Source of the DNA: Deltaproteobacteria bacterium
Lineage (GTDB): Bacteria > Desulfobacterota > Syntrophobacteria > Syntrophobacterales > Syntrophobacteraceae
Length of the DNA: 64,000 bases
NCBI GenBank assembly: GCA_012517315.1
Contig: JAAYVE010000003.1
Coordinates: 23,123 to 87,122, forward strand
Direction: 5' to 3'
The position numbers and the translations under genes are program-made. The notes below the pieces were generated by a model, which had not been told where the DNA came from, did not search any database, and worked only from the letters and a program-made list of their open reading frames with translations. Positions 28,006-36,878 of the stretch are shown here, in pieces. The stretch's first letter is position 1, and every line of letters starts with the position of its first letter.

Positions 28006-29682
28006 ATGATTATCGGGCTCGATGTCGGTGGAACCCACACCGACGCCGTACTTGTGGGCAAAGACGGCATTCTCCGGTCCGCAAAGGTAACCACCAATCC
28101 CGATAGGCTATTCGAGAGTGTCTGGGGAGCTCTGGAAGAAGTGCTCGGCGACATGGCGCCCGAGAGAATGGTTCGAGTCGTGCTGAGCACCACGCTCACC
28201 ACCAACGCCATTGCGGAAGGAAAACTGCAGCGGGCGGGGATGATCGTCTCCAGCGGACCCGGTGTCGACCCGGAGTTCTATCGAACGGGCCCGGACTATT
28301 TCACGGTCTCCGGTTCCATCGACCATCGAGGCAGGGAGGTACAGCCGGTCGATCGCCTGGAAATCGAAGCCATATCCTCCCGACTCCACAGCCAAGGCAT
28401 CCGTTGCATCGGCGTTGTGGGCAAGTTCAGCGTCCGCAATCCCGCTCATGAACTGCAGATCTGCGAACTCCTCGACCATTCTTTCGACTACGTGGTGCCC
28501 GGCCATCGACTGTCGGGCAACCTCAGCTTCCCCCGGCGCATCGCCACCGCTTATCTCAACGCCTCGGTATACACTGTTCACCGGCAGTTTTTCGAGGCGG
28601 TACGGGAGTCCCTGAAAATCAAAGGTTTGGTCGTGCCTATTTATGTCCTGAAGGCGGACGGTGGTACCATGAGCCTGGAAACTTCGCTGGCCAATCCGGG
28701 ACAGAGCATCCTCTCGGGACCGGCAGCCAGTGTCATGGGCTCTCTTCCCTTCGCATCGAGGGAAGAGGAAACGCTGGTGTTGGATATCGGCGGCACGACG
28801 ACCGACATGGCCGTGCTCATCAGGGGAACACCGCTTCTGGATCCCCTCGGCATCGAGATCGGCGGATACAAGACTCTCATCCGCTCTCTCAAGACCCGAT
28901 CCATCGGTTTGGGGGGCGACAGCTGCGTTCGGGTGGTCCAGGGGAAACTGACGTTGGGACCCGACCGAAAAGGGCCCGCCATGGCCCATGGCGGTCCGGC
29001 ACCGACGCCGACCGACGCCCTTTTTGTCCTTGGCAAGATCCAGGACGGAAATGTGGATGCAGCGAAGGCCGGCATTGAGTCCATCGCCCAGGCCCTTGGG
29101 GTTTCTCCGTTGGAAGCGGCCCGTCGCATATTCGACCAGGCCTGTGAGTCGATCCTCGAAACCGCCGCCCGCATGATTGGGGAGATCAACGACAAGCCGG
29201 TGTACACCGTTCACGAGGTATTAGAAGGGCATACGGTGAAACCGACGGAAATCCTTGTGCTGGGAGGTCCTGCACCGCACTTCGCTCAAAGGCTGGTTAC
29301 CCTTACGGACTTTCGGGTGCGCATCGTTCCCAACTGGCAGGTGGCCAATGCCGCCGGCGCCGCTCTCGCCCGCCCCACCAGTGAAGTGACGCTCTTCGTC
29401 GACACGGAAAGGGGCATTGCCTTGGCCCCTGAGGAGGGTTTTTCCCAGTCGGTCAAGAGGGACTTCGGAATGGATGCGGCCAGGGAGCTTGCCCTCCGGT
29501 TGCTGCAAAGGAAGCACCGGAGAGAAGGGTCTTGCGACGTGGAACCTGAAATGGAAGTGATCGAACAAAGTCAGTTCAACATGGTGCGCCAGTTCCATAC
29601 CAGCGGCCGGAACATCAGGGTGAAGGTGCAGGTGAAGCCGGGCATCCTCACTGATTACGGCGGCTTTTCGCAGAGAGGGTGA
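28006..29682 (+). CDS. hydantoinase/oxoprolinase (HyuA-like) family protein
   Basis: The 558-residue ATP-dependent amidohydrolase-type protein has the actin-like fold of the HyuA/5-oxoprolinase family. The N-terminal nucleotide site is GLDVGGTHTDAVLV, with TTLTTNAIAEGK following. A second phosphate site is LDIGGTTTDMAVL, and SGPAASVMG and GLGGDSCVRV are family blocks. Relatives hydrolyse hydantoins or 5-oxoproline or carboxylate acetone/acetophenone; no partner B subunit (HyuB) is nearby, so the reaction is open. A GGGAG site lies 6 bases before the ATG. The downstream HDAC-family gene begins within or just after its end, so the two are probably co-expressed. Confidence 0.85.
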   Translation: MIIGLDVGGTHTDAVLVGKDGILRSAKVTTNPDRLFESVWGALEEVLGDMAPERMVRVVLSTTLTTNAIAEGKLQRAGMIVSSGPGVDPEFYRTGPDYFTVSGSIDHRGREVQPVDRLEIEAISSRLHSQGIRCIGVVGKFSVRNPAHELQICELLDHSFDYVVPGHRLSGNLSFPRRIATAYLNASVYTVHRQFFEAVRESLKIKGLVVPIYVLKADGGTMSLETSLANPGQSILSGPAASVMGSLPFASREEETLVLDIGGTTTDMAVLIRGTPLLDPLGIEIGGYKTLIRSLKTRSIGLGGDSCVRVVQGKLTLGPDRKGPAMAHGGPAPTPTDALFVLGKIQDGNVDAAKAGIESIAQALGVSPLEAARRIFDQACESILETAARMIGEINDKPVYTVHEVLEGHTVKPTEILVLGGPAPHFAQRLVTLTDFRVRIVPNWQVANAAGAALARPTSEVTLFVDTERGIALAPEEGFSQSVKRDFGMDAARELALRLLQRKHRREGSCDVEPEMEVIEQSQFNMVRQFHTSGRNIRVKVQVKPGILTDYGGFSQRG

Positions 29683-29756
29683 AAAAAGGGGCCGTTTTAA
29701 CTGCACCGGTTCCCCAACCATCCATCCCTGGCAAGAAAGGGGGACATACGCACTTG

Positions 29757-31073
29757 ATGCTTTCCGCAACCTGGAAAACAGGCCTTGTCTTCTTTCCTGC
29801 TTTCGATTGGGCCATCAGCCCGACGCATCCCGAGCGGGAAGAGCGCCTCCTCTACACACAGGATCAGGTCCTCGAAGAGGGTCTCTTGGACATCGAAGGG
29901 ATTGTGGAGCTGAAGCCCGATCTCGCCACCCTGGAAGATATTCGCCGGGTTCATTTCTGCCATCCCGATGAGAGAAGCGTCGTCACCGAATCGCACCTCA
30001 TCAGTGCCGGGGGCGCTCTGAAAATCGGGACCGAAGTCCTGGAAGGGAACATACATCGAGGTTTTGCACTGGTCCGTCCTCCCGGGCACCACGCTATGCG
30101 GGTGGTCCACGGGGCTCGAGGCTTTTGCAACATCAACATTGAAGCCATCATGATCGAGCGCCTGCGGGAATCGTACGGCATCGACCGCGTCGCCATCGTG
30201 GACACGGACTGCCACCATGGCGACGGCACGCAGAATATTTACTGGCACGACCCGGACACTTTGTTCATCTCCATCCACCAAGACGGACGCACCCTTTACC
30301 CGGGTTCGGGCTTCACCGACGAGATGGGTGGTCCGGCTGCACTGGGAATGACAGTCAACATCCCACTGCCCCCAAGAACTTCCGAAGAGGGTTTCCTGTA
30401 CGTGCTGGAAAAAGCCATCGTGCCCATACTCGACGATTTTCACCCACAGCTCATCGTCAATTCGGCAGGGCAGGATAATCATTACTCAGACCCCATCACC
30501 AACATGAGTTTTTCCGCCCAGGGGTATGCGGAGTTCACCCGTCGCCTGCAGCCGCACATCGCTGTCCTTGAGGGGGGATATTCCATTGAGGGCGCCTTGC
30601 CCTACGTGAATGTCGGCATCATTCTCGCCCTTGCCGGGATGGACTTCCGAATGGTGCGGGAGCCGGACTACAGTCCTGAAAGAATCCGCCAGTCGAGGGA
30701 TACTTCACAGTACATCCAAAAGGTCGTGGAAGTGGTAATGGAATCCTGGTCCTCGGCTTCGAGGGTCCGAGCCTTGAACCGAGACAAGGGCGGCTTCGCG
30801 GAACGGGATCTGAGGATCTTCTATGACACCTCCGGCATCCTCGAAGCCCAGTCAGAAACGCTGCGCGTTTGCGCCTCCTGCAGCGGTGCGCTGCGCATCG
30901 ACTCAAGAACGGACCAAGGCTCCCGCATCCTTGCGGTCCACATCCCCAGGAAGGCTTGCTCCCTGTGCCGGGAGCAGGGATACGCCTGGTTTGATTCGGG
31001 GAAGGGGGGCAAGTATAATTCAATTTACCTGCAGGACAGGACCGAGGATCGATATTTTGTCAAGCGCAAATAG
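29757..31073 (+). CDS. histone deacetylase-family amidohydrolase with C-terminal zinc ribbon
   Basis: HDAC/acetylpolyamine amidohydrolase superfamily; probably removes acetyl or related acyl groups from a small amine or protein lysine. Catalytic features are intact: the tandem His in PPGHHAMR, zinc ligands Asp and His in DTDCHHGDG, the third ligand Asp in SAGQDNHYSDP, and the transition-state Tyr in LEGGYS. After the domain (about residue 330) comes a linker and a C-terminal ribbon with two Cys pairs (CASC and CSLC) about 30 residues apart, not usual in this family. The start is uncertain: GTG 29679 overlaps the upstream stop, but ATG 29757 has AAAGGGGG upstream and begins just before the first conserved strand. 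Substrate unknown. Confidence 0.85.
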   Translation: MLSATWKTGLVFFPAFDWAISPTHPEREERLLYTQDQVLEEGLLDIEGIVELKPDLATLEDIRRVHFCHPDERSVVTESHLISAGGALKIGTEVLEGNIHRGFALVRPPGHHAMRVVHGARGFCNINIEAIMIERLRESYGIDRVAIVDTDCHHGDGTQNIYWHDPDTLFISIHQDGRTLYPGSGFTDEMGGPAALGMTVNIPLPPRTSEEGFLYVLEKAIVPILDDFHPQLIVNSAGQDNHYSDPITNMSFSAQGYAEFTRRLQPHIAVLEGGYSIEGALPYVNVGIILALAGMDFRMVREPDYSPERIRQSRDTSQYIQKVVEVVMESWSSASRVRALNRDKGGFAERDLRIFYDTSGILEAQSETLRVCASCSGALRIDSRTDQGSRILAVHIPRKACSLCREQGYAWFDSGKGGKYNSIYLQDRTEDRYFVKRK

Positions 31074-31083
31074 GACCGTTTCG

Positions 31084-32229
31084 ATGGAAACCCTCCTCAT
31101 CAAGGGATGCAGTCTGCCTGAACTGGAAGCCTGGGTCGAAAGCATCGGCGAACGCCGCTTCCGCGCCCGGCAGATTTTCAAGCATGTATATGGGAGACGG
31201 ATCGCCAAGTGGGATGAATGCACCGACCTGGGAAGGATGTTTCGTGTGCAGCTGGACTTCGGGACGCGCCTCAATGCTCTCTCTTTCCAGGAAAAACAAG
31301 AATCCAGCGACGGGACGGTCAAGTACCGTTTCGGGCTGCAGGACGGGCATTCCATTGAAACGGTGCTGATACCAGACCCTCCGCGATACACCCTCTGTGT
31401 GTCCAGCCAAGTCGGCTGTGCCCTGGGATGTGCCTTCTGTCTGACGGCAACGATGGGTCTCAAACGGAATCTCAACACGGCGGAGATCGTCGACCAGGTC
31501 TGCCAGGTGCAGAGGGACACGGAGCAAAGGAATCACATCAGCAACATCGTTTTTATGGGAATGGGAGAACCTCTGGCAAATTACGATGCCGTCCTCAAGG
31601 CAATCGGGATCCTGACCGACCCCAACGGCCTGGCCTTCTCCCACCGCAGGATCACCCTATCCACTGCAGGGCTCGTGCCTCAAATGATCAAGCTCGGAGA
31701 TCAAAGCCCCGTCAACCTCGCCGTCAGCCTGCACGCCTCCAGCGATGCGGTTCGAGACAGCATCATGCCCGTCAACAGGACGTATCCTCTTCCCGTGCTG
31801 ATGGAAGCCTGCCGCCGATATCCCCTCGCGCCGAGAAAGCGGATCACTTTCGAGTACATCCTCATTGACCGGGTGAACGACAGCACGGAAGATGCACGGG
31901 CCCTGGTGAAGCTCCTCGACGGAATACGGGCGAAAGTGAACCTGATCCCCTTGAACCCCCGCCCTCAATGCGCGCTGAGAAGGCCATCCCAGGAGAGGAT
32001 GCTGGCTTTTCAGGAGGTTCTCCAGAAGGCTCATCTCACAGCCATGATCCGCCAGAGCAGGGGAGCGGACATCTCTGCAGCATGCGGGCAACTGGCCGTT
32101 CCTCACGACGATTCCCCCTCGGCGGATGCGCCCGCAAAAGGAAAGACATCCAGAAAAACGGCCTGTATGGAGAATTGCCTGAGTGTGCCTGTGGATGGTC
32201 AAAAACGGTTCGGACAGAAGGATGATTGA
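31084..32229 (+). CDS. rlmN: dual-specificity 23S rRNA/tRNA adenine-C2 methyltransferase RlmN
   Basis: Radical-SAM enzyme that methylates A2503 of 23S rRNA and A37 of some tRNAs. The cluster motif is CALGCAFC (Cys-x3-Cys-x2-Cys). [12 protein letters not shown] is the SAM-binding GEP motif, and the methyl-carrying Cys lies in ISAACGQLA. The start is the ATG at 31084 (381 residues), 10 bases after the HDAC stop; the frame upstream is a shadow of that gene. Beyond the conserved domain there is an extra C-terminal tail of about 45 residues, rich in Lys/Ser and containing a Cys pair spaced by three (CMENC). The stop overlaps the hisI start region. Confidence 0.95.
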   Translation: METLLIKGCSLPELEAWVESIGERRFRARQIFKHVYGRRIAKWDECTDLGRMFRVQLDFGTRLNALSFQEKQESSDGTVKYRFGLQDGHSIETVLIPDPPRYTLCVSSQVGCALGCAFCLTATMGLKRNLNTAEIVDQVCQVQRDTEQRNHISNIVFMGMGEPLANYDAVLKAIGILTDPNGLAFSHRRITLSTAGLVPQMIKLGDQSPVNLAVSLHASSDAVRDSIMPVNRTYPLPVLMEACRRYPLAPRKRITFEYILIDRVNDSTEDARALVKLLDGIRAKVNLIPLNPRPQCALRRPSQERMLAFQEVLQKAHLTAMIRQSRGADISAACGQLAVPHDDSPSADAPAKGKTSRKTACMENCLSVPVDGQKRFGQKDD

Positions 32230-32606
32230 CTTTGAAACCCGATTTTAGTAAGCATGGTGGACTGATACCCGTGATTGTTCAAAGTGCCGGCAACGAGAAG
32301 GTGCTCATGCTGGCCTACATGAATGAGCTCGCCTGGAACAAGACTGTAGAAACCGGAAAAGCCCATTTTTGGAGCCGATCGCGGCAACGGCTCTGGTTGA
32401 AGGGGGAGGAATCGGGCCATACCCAGCTGGTCCGGGAGATCCTGGTCGACTGTGATCTCGACACCATTCTCCTGCGCGTGGAGCAATTGGGTGGGGCTGC
32501 ATGCCACACGGGCTACGAGAGTTGCTTCCACAGGCGGCTGGTGAACGGGCGTCTCGAATGTATCGCAGAGCCCATTTTTGATCCCAAGGAGGTATATAAG
32601 AAGTGA
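32226..32606 (+). CDS. hisI: phosphoribosyl-AMP cyclohydrolase
   Basis: Opens the adenine ring of PR-AMP in the third step of histidine synthesis. Motifs: [42 protein letters not shown] (Mg-binding aspartates) and the zinc Cys in [12 protein letters not shown]. Length (126 residues) is normal for stand-alone HisI without the HisE domain. No ATG is available; translation starts at a TTG, either 32226 (overlapping the rlmN stop) or 32232, the latter with AGAAGGA at 9-base spacing. It overlaps hisG by four bases. No other his genes are in the window. Confidence 0.94.
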   Translation: MTLKPDFSKHGGLIPVIVQSAGNEKVLMLAYMNELAWNKTVETGKAHFWSRSRQRLWLKGEESGHTQLVREILVDCDLDTILLRVEQLGGAACHTGYESCFHRRLVNGRLECIAEPIFDPKEVYKK

Positions 32607-33475
32607 ATCAGCTCGTCCTGGGCATCCCAAAAGGAAGCCTTCAGGAGTCCACCATCAATCTGTTTCGTCAGTCGGGCTGGCGCATATCGCTTTCCAACCG
32701 CAACTACTTTCCGGAAATCAACGACCCGGAAATCAGCTGCTCCATTTGCCGGGCTCAGGAAATGTCCCGGTACGTGGAGAGCGGCACGTTCGATGTGGGA
32801 CTGACAGGTCGGGACTGGATCATGGAAAACGATTCCGATGTTCACGTGGTGGCGGACCTCATCTATTCCAAGGTGAGCCAGCGCCCCGCCCGCTGGGTCT
32901 TGGCGGTACCCATGGACTCCCCCGTGCAGGACGTTGCCGACCTGCACGGCAAGAAAATCTCCACGGAGTTGGTGAATTTCACCAAACGCTATTTCTCCGA
33001 TGCCGGAGTGGACGTTCGCGTGGAATTCTCCTGGGGGGCAACGGAGGCGAAAGTGATCGCAGGGCTTTGCGACGCCATCGTGGAAGTGACGGAAACGGGT
33101 GCCACCATGCGCGCCAACGGCCTGAGGATCATCAAGGAACTCATGTTGTCCAACACCCAGCTGATCGCCAACCACAAATCCTGGGCCGATCCCTGGAAGC
33201 GCGAGAAGATCGAGCAGATCGCTCTTTTGCTTCAGGGGGCGCTTCGTGCCGAGGATCTGGCCGGTCTCAAACTGAACGTTCCAGAAGCCCGGTTGAACGA
33301 CGTCATCTCCATCCTCCCCAGTCTTAACGCCCCAACCATCGCCCACCTTTATAAGAGCGACTGGTTGTCGGTGGAAACGGTCGTTTCCAAGAACCTGGTG
33401 AGGGAACTCATCCCTCAGCTGATCAAGCGTGGAGCGGAAGGAATCATTGAATATTCATTGAACAAGGTGATCTGA
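32603..33475 (+). CDS. hisG: ATP phosphoribosyltransferase, long form
   Basis: First and feedback-controlled enzyme of histidine synthesis, joining ATP and PRPP. The length of 290 residues and the C-terminal ACT-like regulatory domain ([20 protein letters not shown]) show the long, HisZ-independent form. The catalytic part has [21 protein letters not shown], and the PRPP loop [21 protein letters not shown] start overlapping the hisI stop, with AAGGAGGT upstream. Expected to be histidine-inhibited like other long-form enzymes. Confidence 0.96.
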   Translation: MNQLVLGIPKGSLQESTINLFRQSGWRISLSNRNYFPEINDPEISCSICRAQEMSRYVESGTFDVGLTGRDWIMENDSDVHVVADLIYSKVSQRPARWVLAVPMDSPVQDVADLHGKKISTELVNFTKRYFSDAGVDVRVEFSWGATEAKVIAGLCDAIVEVTETGATMRANGLRIIKELMLSNTQLIANHKSWADPWKREKIEQIALLLQGALRAEDLAGLKLNVPEARLNDVISILPSLNAPTIAHLYKSDWLSVETVVSKNLVRELIPQLIKRGAEGIIEYSLNKVI

Positions 33476-33477
33476 TC

Positions 33478-35073
33478 ATGCCCAGTATGCGTGTCGCCCT
33501 GGCAGGCATGGCGTTGCTCCTGACGGTTGCAGCATGCGCCACCACTCCGAAGGACCCCATGGAGAGGCTCTCGGTCGAGCAACTGCAGCAGATGGGAGAG
33601 AGTTATCTGGCCGCGGGAGATATTGCCAAGGCATTGAAATTTCTCACCATGGCTCACGAAAGGAGCCCCAACGACCCCATGATTCTGTACGAACTGGGGC
33701 TTGCATACGACGAACGGGGACTCCAGGATCAGGCAATGGCCCAGTATGAACAAGCCCTGAAGATCAAGCCTGATTTCTCGGACGTCCACAATGCCATGGG
33801 ACGGCTGTATGCGTCCCGCGGACAGCTGGACAAGGCCCGGGCGTCCTTCGAACAAGCGTTCAACAACCCGTTTTACGGGATGCCCTACATTTCCTTGTAC
33901 AACCTCGGCCTGGTTTACGAAAAGCAAAACGATCTGCCCTCGGCTCTCAGGCAATATGAAGAGGCGGTCCGCCTTCAACCCGCATACGGGATCGCCCACT
34001 ACCGCATGGGCCTTGTCCTGGAGACCATGGGAAGGACGGACGAGGCGAGGAGGGCTTACGGCAAAGCGGCCCGCTACAGTCCCAACATGCCCGAAGCCCA
34101 TTTGCGATATGGGGTGTTGAGCTATAACTCTGGGGACATCCAAAATGCCCTCTACTCTCTCAACCGGGTGGTGAAGCTGTCCCCTCACACGGATATGGAG
34201 GAAGAAGCGAGGCGCTACCTGGCGCAACTGCAGAGCATTGTGGGCCCCGGTTCCCTGAGGGGAGGTTACGGGGGAGAACCAGGCAGGCTGGCGGAAATGG
34301 AAATCGTCAGTTCCCAGGAACTCAACCACATGAACAGAAGCCTCAAACCACCTCCTCTTCCCAAGATGCCTCCACCACCGAAAACCCTCTCTTCCGTATC
34401 CGGCATGTCCCCGACGGGACCTTCCAGGGAAGTCCTTCCCTCCCAACCCTCGATGGATGGAACCAAGGCTTCACGCGAAATGCCGGCTTCCCTTCCTACC
34501 AGGGGACCTCAGCCGGCAGCAGGTAAAGGAGAACCACCCTTGACAGGAAGTGGAAAAACATTGCCTGCCCCCCCCGAGACTGAGGCTGCCCTTAAGCAGG
34601 GGACCACGGAGATTGGGCAGCCCCCCCCCATGCCCGAGGGAAAAGCCGCAGAGACAAAGGAGCGTGAGTCTTCGTCTCTTCCCGGCGACGCTTTTTCCAC
34701 TTCCGAAGGCTCCTCACCCGCTCCAACGGAGGGCTCCCCCCAGGAACCGTCACAACTTGTCTCGTCACAGGAAGGGGACACGACAAAGGGTTCCTCCACG
34801 GATTCCTCCCGGCGGCGCCGATGGGCGTACATTGTTCAGGTGGGGTCTTTCCTCGAGAGGGACAATGCCGAGAGCGTGAGACAAAGACTGGAAAAGAAGG
34901 GATACAGCGCCGTCGTCAAACCTTTCAGTCATCAGACCAGGGGAAACATCTACGTGGTGCAGTTGAGCCCTGTTGAAGACAGCGCTGAAGCGAGTTCTCT
35001 CCTCAATCGCATCGAAAGCGAGGAAAAGCTGAAGCCTCTCGTCATCAAAATTCCTTCGGGCGACCAACCGTGA
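33478..35073 (+). CDS. TPR and SPOR domain lipoprotein
   Basis: The 531-residue envelope protein has a signal peptide ending in a lipobox LTVAAC with the acylated Cys at residue 19. About five to six tetratricopeptide repeats follow to residue 250 (for example ILYELGLAYDERGLQDQAMAQYE). A long Pro/Ser/Glu-rich linker spans residues 290-440, and a C-terminal SPOR domain (YIVQVGSFLERDNAESV) completes the protein. SPOR domains bind denuded septal glycan, so it probably localises to division sites, with the TPRs recruiting partners. It resembles PilF/PilW-like TPR lipoproteins in its first half. It follows hisG by two bases and precedes an aminotransferase. Confidence 0.88.
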   Translation: MPSMRVALAGMALLLTVAACATTPKDPMERLSVEQLQQMGESYLAAGDIAKALKFLTMAHERSPNDPMILYELGLAYDERGLQDQAMAQYEQALKIKPDFSDVHNAMGRLYASRGQLDKARASFEQAFNNPFYGMPYISLYNLGLVYEKQNDLPSALRQYEEAVRLQPAYGIAHYRMGLVLETMGRTDEARRAYGKAARYSPNMPEAHLRYGVLSYNSGDIQNALYSLNRVVKLSPHTDMEEEARRYLAQLQSIVGPGSLRGGYGGEPGRLAEMEIVSSQELNHMNRSLKPPPLPKMPPPPKTLSSVSGMSPTGPSREVLPSQPSMDGTKASREMPASLPTRGPQPAAGKGEPPLTGSGKTLPAPPETEAALKQGTTEIGQPPPMPEGKAAETKERESSSLPGDAFSTSEGSSPAPTEGSPQEPSQLVSSQEGDTTKGSSTDSSRRRRWAYIVQVGSFLERDNAESVRQRLEKKGYSAVVKPFSHQTRGNIYVVQLSPVEDSAEASSLLNRIESEEKLKPLVIKIPSGDQP

Positions 35074-35079
35074 AAAAAG

Positions 35080-36240
35080 GTGACCACCGTGGTTTGCAGA
35101 CGCGTTGAGGATCTCAAGTCGTTCATCGTCATGGACGTCCTGGAGAGGGCGCAGGAGATGGAGAGAGCCGGGGAGTCGGTCATCCATCTCGAGGTGGGCG
35201 AACCCGACTTTGACACTCCAGAGGCGATCAAGGAGGCCGCTATCGCTGCAATCCGGCGGGGAGAGACGCATTACACCCACAGCCTCGGTACCAAGATGCT
35301 GCGCGAGGCCATCATCGCCTCCTATGCCGAGAACTATGGGGTCCGGCACCTGGAGCCCGACCAGGTTCTGGTAACATCGGGGACTTCTCCCGCTTTTCTC
35401 GTGGCCATGGGAACCCTTATCGATTGCGGCGAGGAAGTCATTCTTTCCGATCCTCATTATGCCTGTCATCCCAGTTTCGTGCGCTTTGTGGAGGGCATCC
35501 CCCGCACCATTCCCGTGTCCGAGGAGGACGGGTTTCAGTATCGGCCGGAAGCCATCCGCGCGGCGCTCACCCCCCGGACGAAAGCCATCCTGATCAATTC
35601 CCCGGCGAACCCTACAGGAAACCTTCTGTCGGAACAACGCATGTCGGAAATCGCAGACATGGGCCGTTGGGTGTTGAGTGACGAAATCTATCACGGTTTG
35701 GTTTACGAAGGGAAAGCCCATTCGATGCTGGAATTCACCGACCGCTGCATTGTCTTCAACGGTTTTTCCAAACGCTATGCCATGACCGGCTGGCGCCTGG
35801 GCTATCTCATCGTCCCAAAAGAACTGATCCGCCCCATGCAGAAACTCCTCCAGAACTTCTTCATTTCCGCCAACTCCATGTCACAGGCCGCGGGCTATGC
35901 GGCCCTCACGGATCCCGGGGTGAAAAAGGACATCCGGAGAATGTGCGATGTCTATAACGAGCGCAGGCAGTTCATGATCCGCCGGTTGAAGGAGATGGGC
36001 TTCGGGATCACGGTGGAGCCCACCGGGGCCTTTTATGTGTTTGCCAACGCAAAGCCTTTTTCAGGGGATTCATTTGCCTTCGCCTTCGAGCTCCTCGAGA
36101 AAGCGCGTGTGGGTGTCACGCCCGGAGTGGATTTTGGTCCCAACGGAGAAGGCTATATTCGTTTCAGTTACGCCAACTCCATGGAAAATATCGCCGAGGG
36201 CCTCAATAGAATCGAAACATACCTGAAACGCCGCTCGTGA
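35080..36240 (+). CDS. class I/II pyridoxal-phosphate aminotransferase
   Basis: Fold-type I aminotransferase of 386 residues, nearest in motifs to the aspartate/aromatic group (AAT-I gamma). Conserved points: EVGEPDFDTP, VTSGTSPAFLVAMGTL, INSPANPTGN (Asn that contacts PLP), LSDEIYHGLVYEG, the PLP Lys in NGFSKRYAMTGWRLGY, and the substrate-carboxylate Arg in IRFSYANSMENI. GTG start; the stop overlaps engB by four bases. Substrate is not certain. It is not adjacent to a dedicated pathway apart from hisIG upstream, but it is not a HisC-type sequence. Confidence 0.88.
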   Translation: MTTVVCRRVEDLKSFIVMDVLERAQEMERAGESVIHLEVGEPDFDTPEAIKEAAIAAIRRGETHYTHSLGTKMLREAIIASYAENYGVRHLEPDQVLVTSGTSPAFLVAMGTLIDCGEEVILSDPHYACHPSFVRFVEGIPRTIPVSEEDGFQYRPEAIRAALTPRTKAILINSPANPTGNLLSEQRMSEIADMGRWVLSDEIYHGLVYEGKAHSMLEFTDRCIVFNGFSKRYAMTGWRLGYLIVPKELIRPMQKLLQNFFISANSMSQAAGYAALTDPGVKKDIRRMCDVYNERRQFMIRRLKEMGFGITVEPTGAFYVFANAKPFSGDSFAFAFELLEKARVGVTPGVDFGPNGEGYIRFSYANSMENIAEGLNRIETYLKRRS

Positions 36241-36875
36241 GTGCTGCCTACCCCATGTCGCCATCCCTTGTGATCACGTCGGCAGAGTTTATCAAGGCGG
36301 CGACCCAACCTTCCCACTTCCCCGTGGGAACACTGCCCGAAGTCGCTTTCGCCGGCAGATCCAACGTGGGCAAGTCTTCTCTCATCAACTGCCTCGTACA
36401 GAGACGCAAACTTGTGCGCACCAGCCGCATCCCCGGCCGCACCCAGACGATCAATTTTTTTTGCATCAATGGTGCCTGGCACTTTGTGGACCTCCCGGGA
36501 TACGGTTTTGCCAAGGTTCCTGAAAGGGTCAGGGCCGCGTGGCGTCCCATGGTGGAGGCCTATCTCACGGCTCGCGCAAATTTGAGAGGGATTGTCCAGA
36601 TCATGGATGCCCGGCATCCACCCACCGCCGATGACCTGCAACTCTGGATTTGGCTGCGGGACCGGCGTATTCCCTCCATTGCGGTCCTCACCAAGGTGGA
36701 CAAGGTTCCCCGTTCCCGCCGTCAGGCGAAACGCCGTGAAGCAGCCTCAAACCTGGGTATCGAGGACGGGGCAATTGTGCTGTTTTCATCGGAGACAGGA
36801 GAAGGGCGGGAAGAACTGCTGCACCATCTCGCTCGTTTGATCGGCCTTTTCTCGGACTCCCCCGAGAGCATTTGA
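36237..36875 (+). CDS. engB: ribosome biogenesis GTPase EngB (YihA/YsxC)
   Basis: The 212-residue GTPase assists late large-subunit assembly. G1 is GRSNVGKSS, G2 is the Thr in GRTQTINFF, G3 is DLPGYGFA, G4 is TKVDK and G5 is FSSETG. The GTG at 36237 overlaps the aminotransferase stop; an ATG at 36255 is an equal candidate since neither has a clear ribosome binding site. The YcaO gene starts 3 bases downstream, so translation is likely coupled. Confidence 0.94.
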   Translation: MSAAYPMSPSLVITSAEFIKAATQPSHFPVGTLPEVAFAGRSNVGKSSLINCLVQRRKLVRTSRIPGRTQTINFFCINGAWHFVDLPGYGFAKVPERVRAAWRPMVEAYLTARANLRGIVQIMDARHPPTADDLQLWIWLRDRRIPSIAVLTKVDKVPRSRRQAKRREAASNLGIEDGAIVLFSSETGEGREELLHHLARLIGLFSDSPESI

Positions 36876-36878
36876 ACC

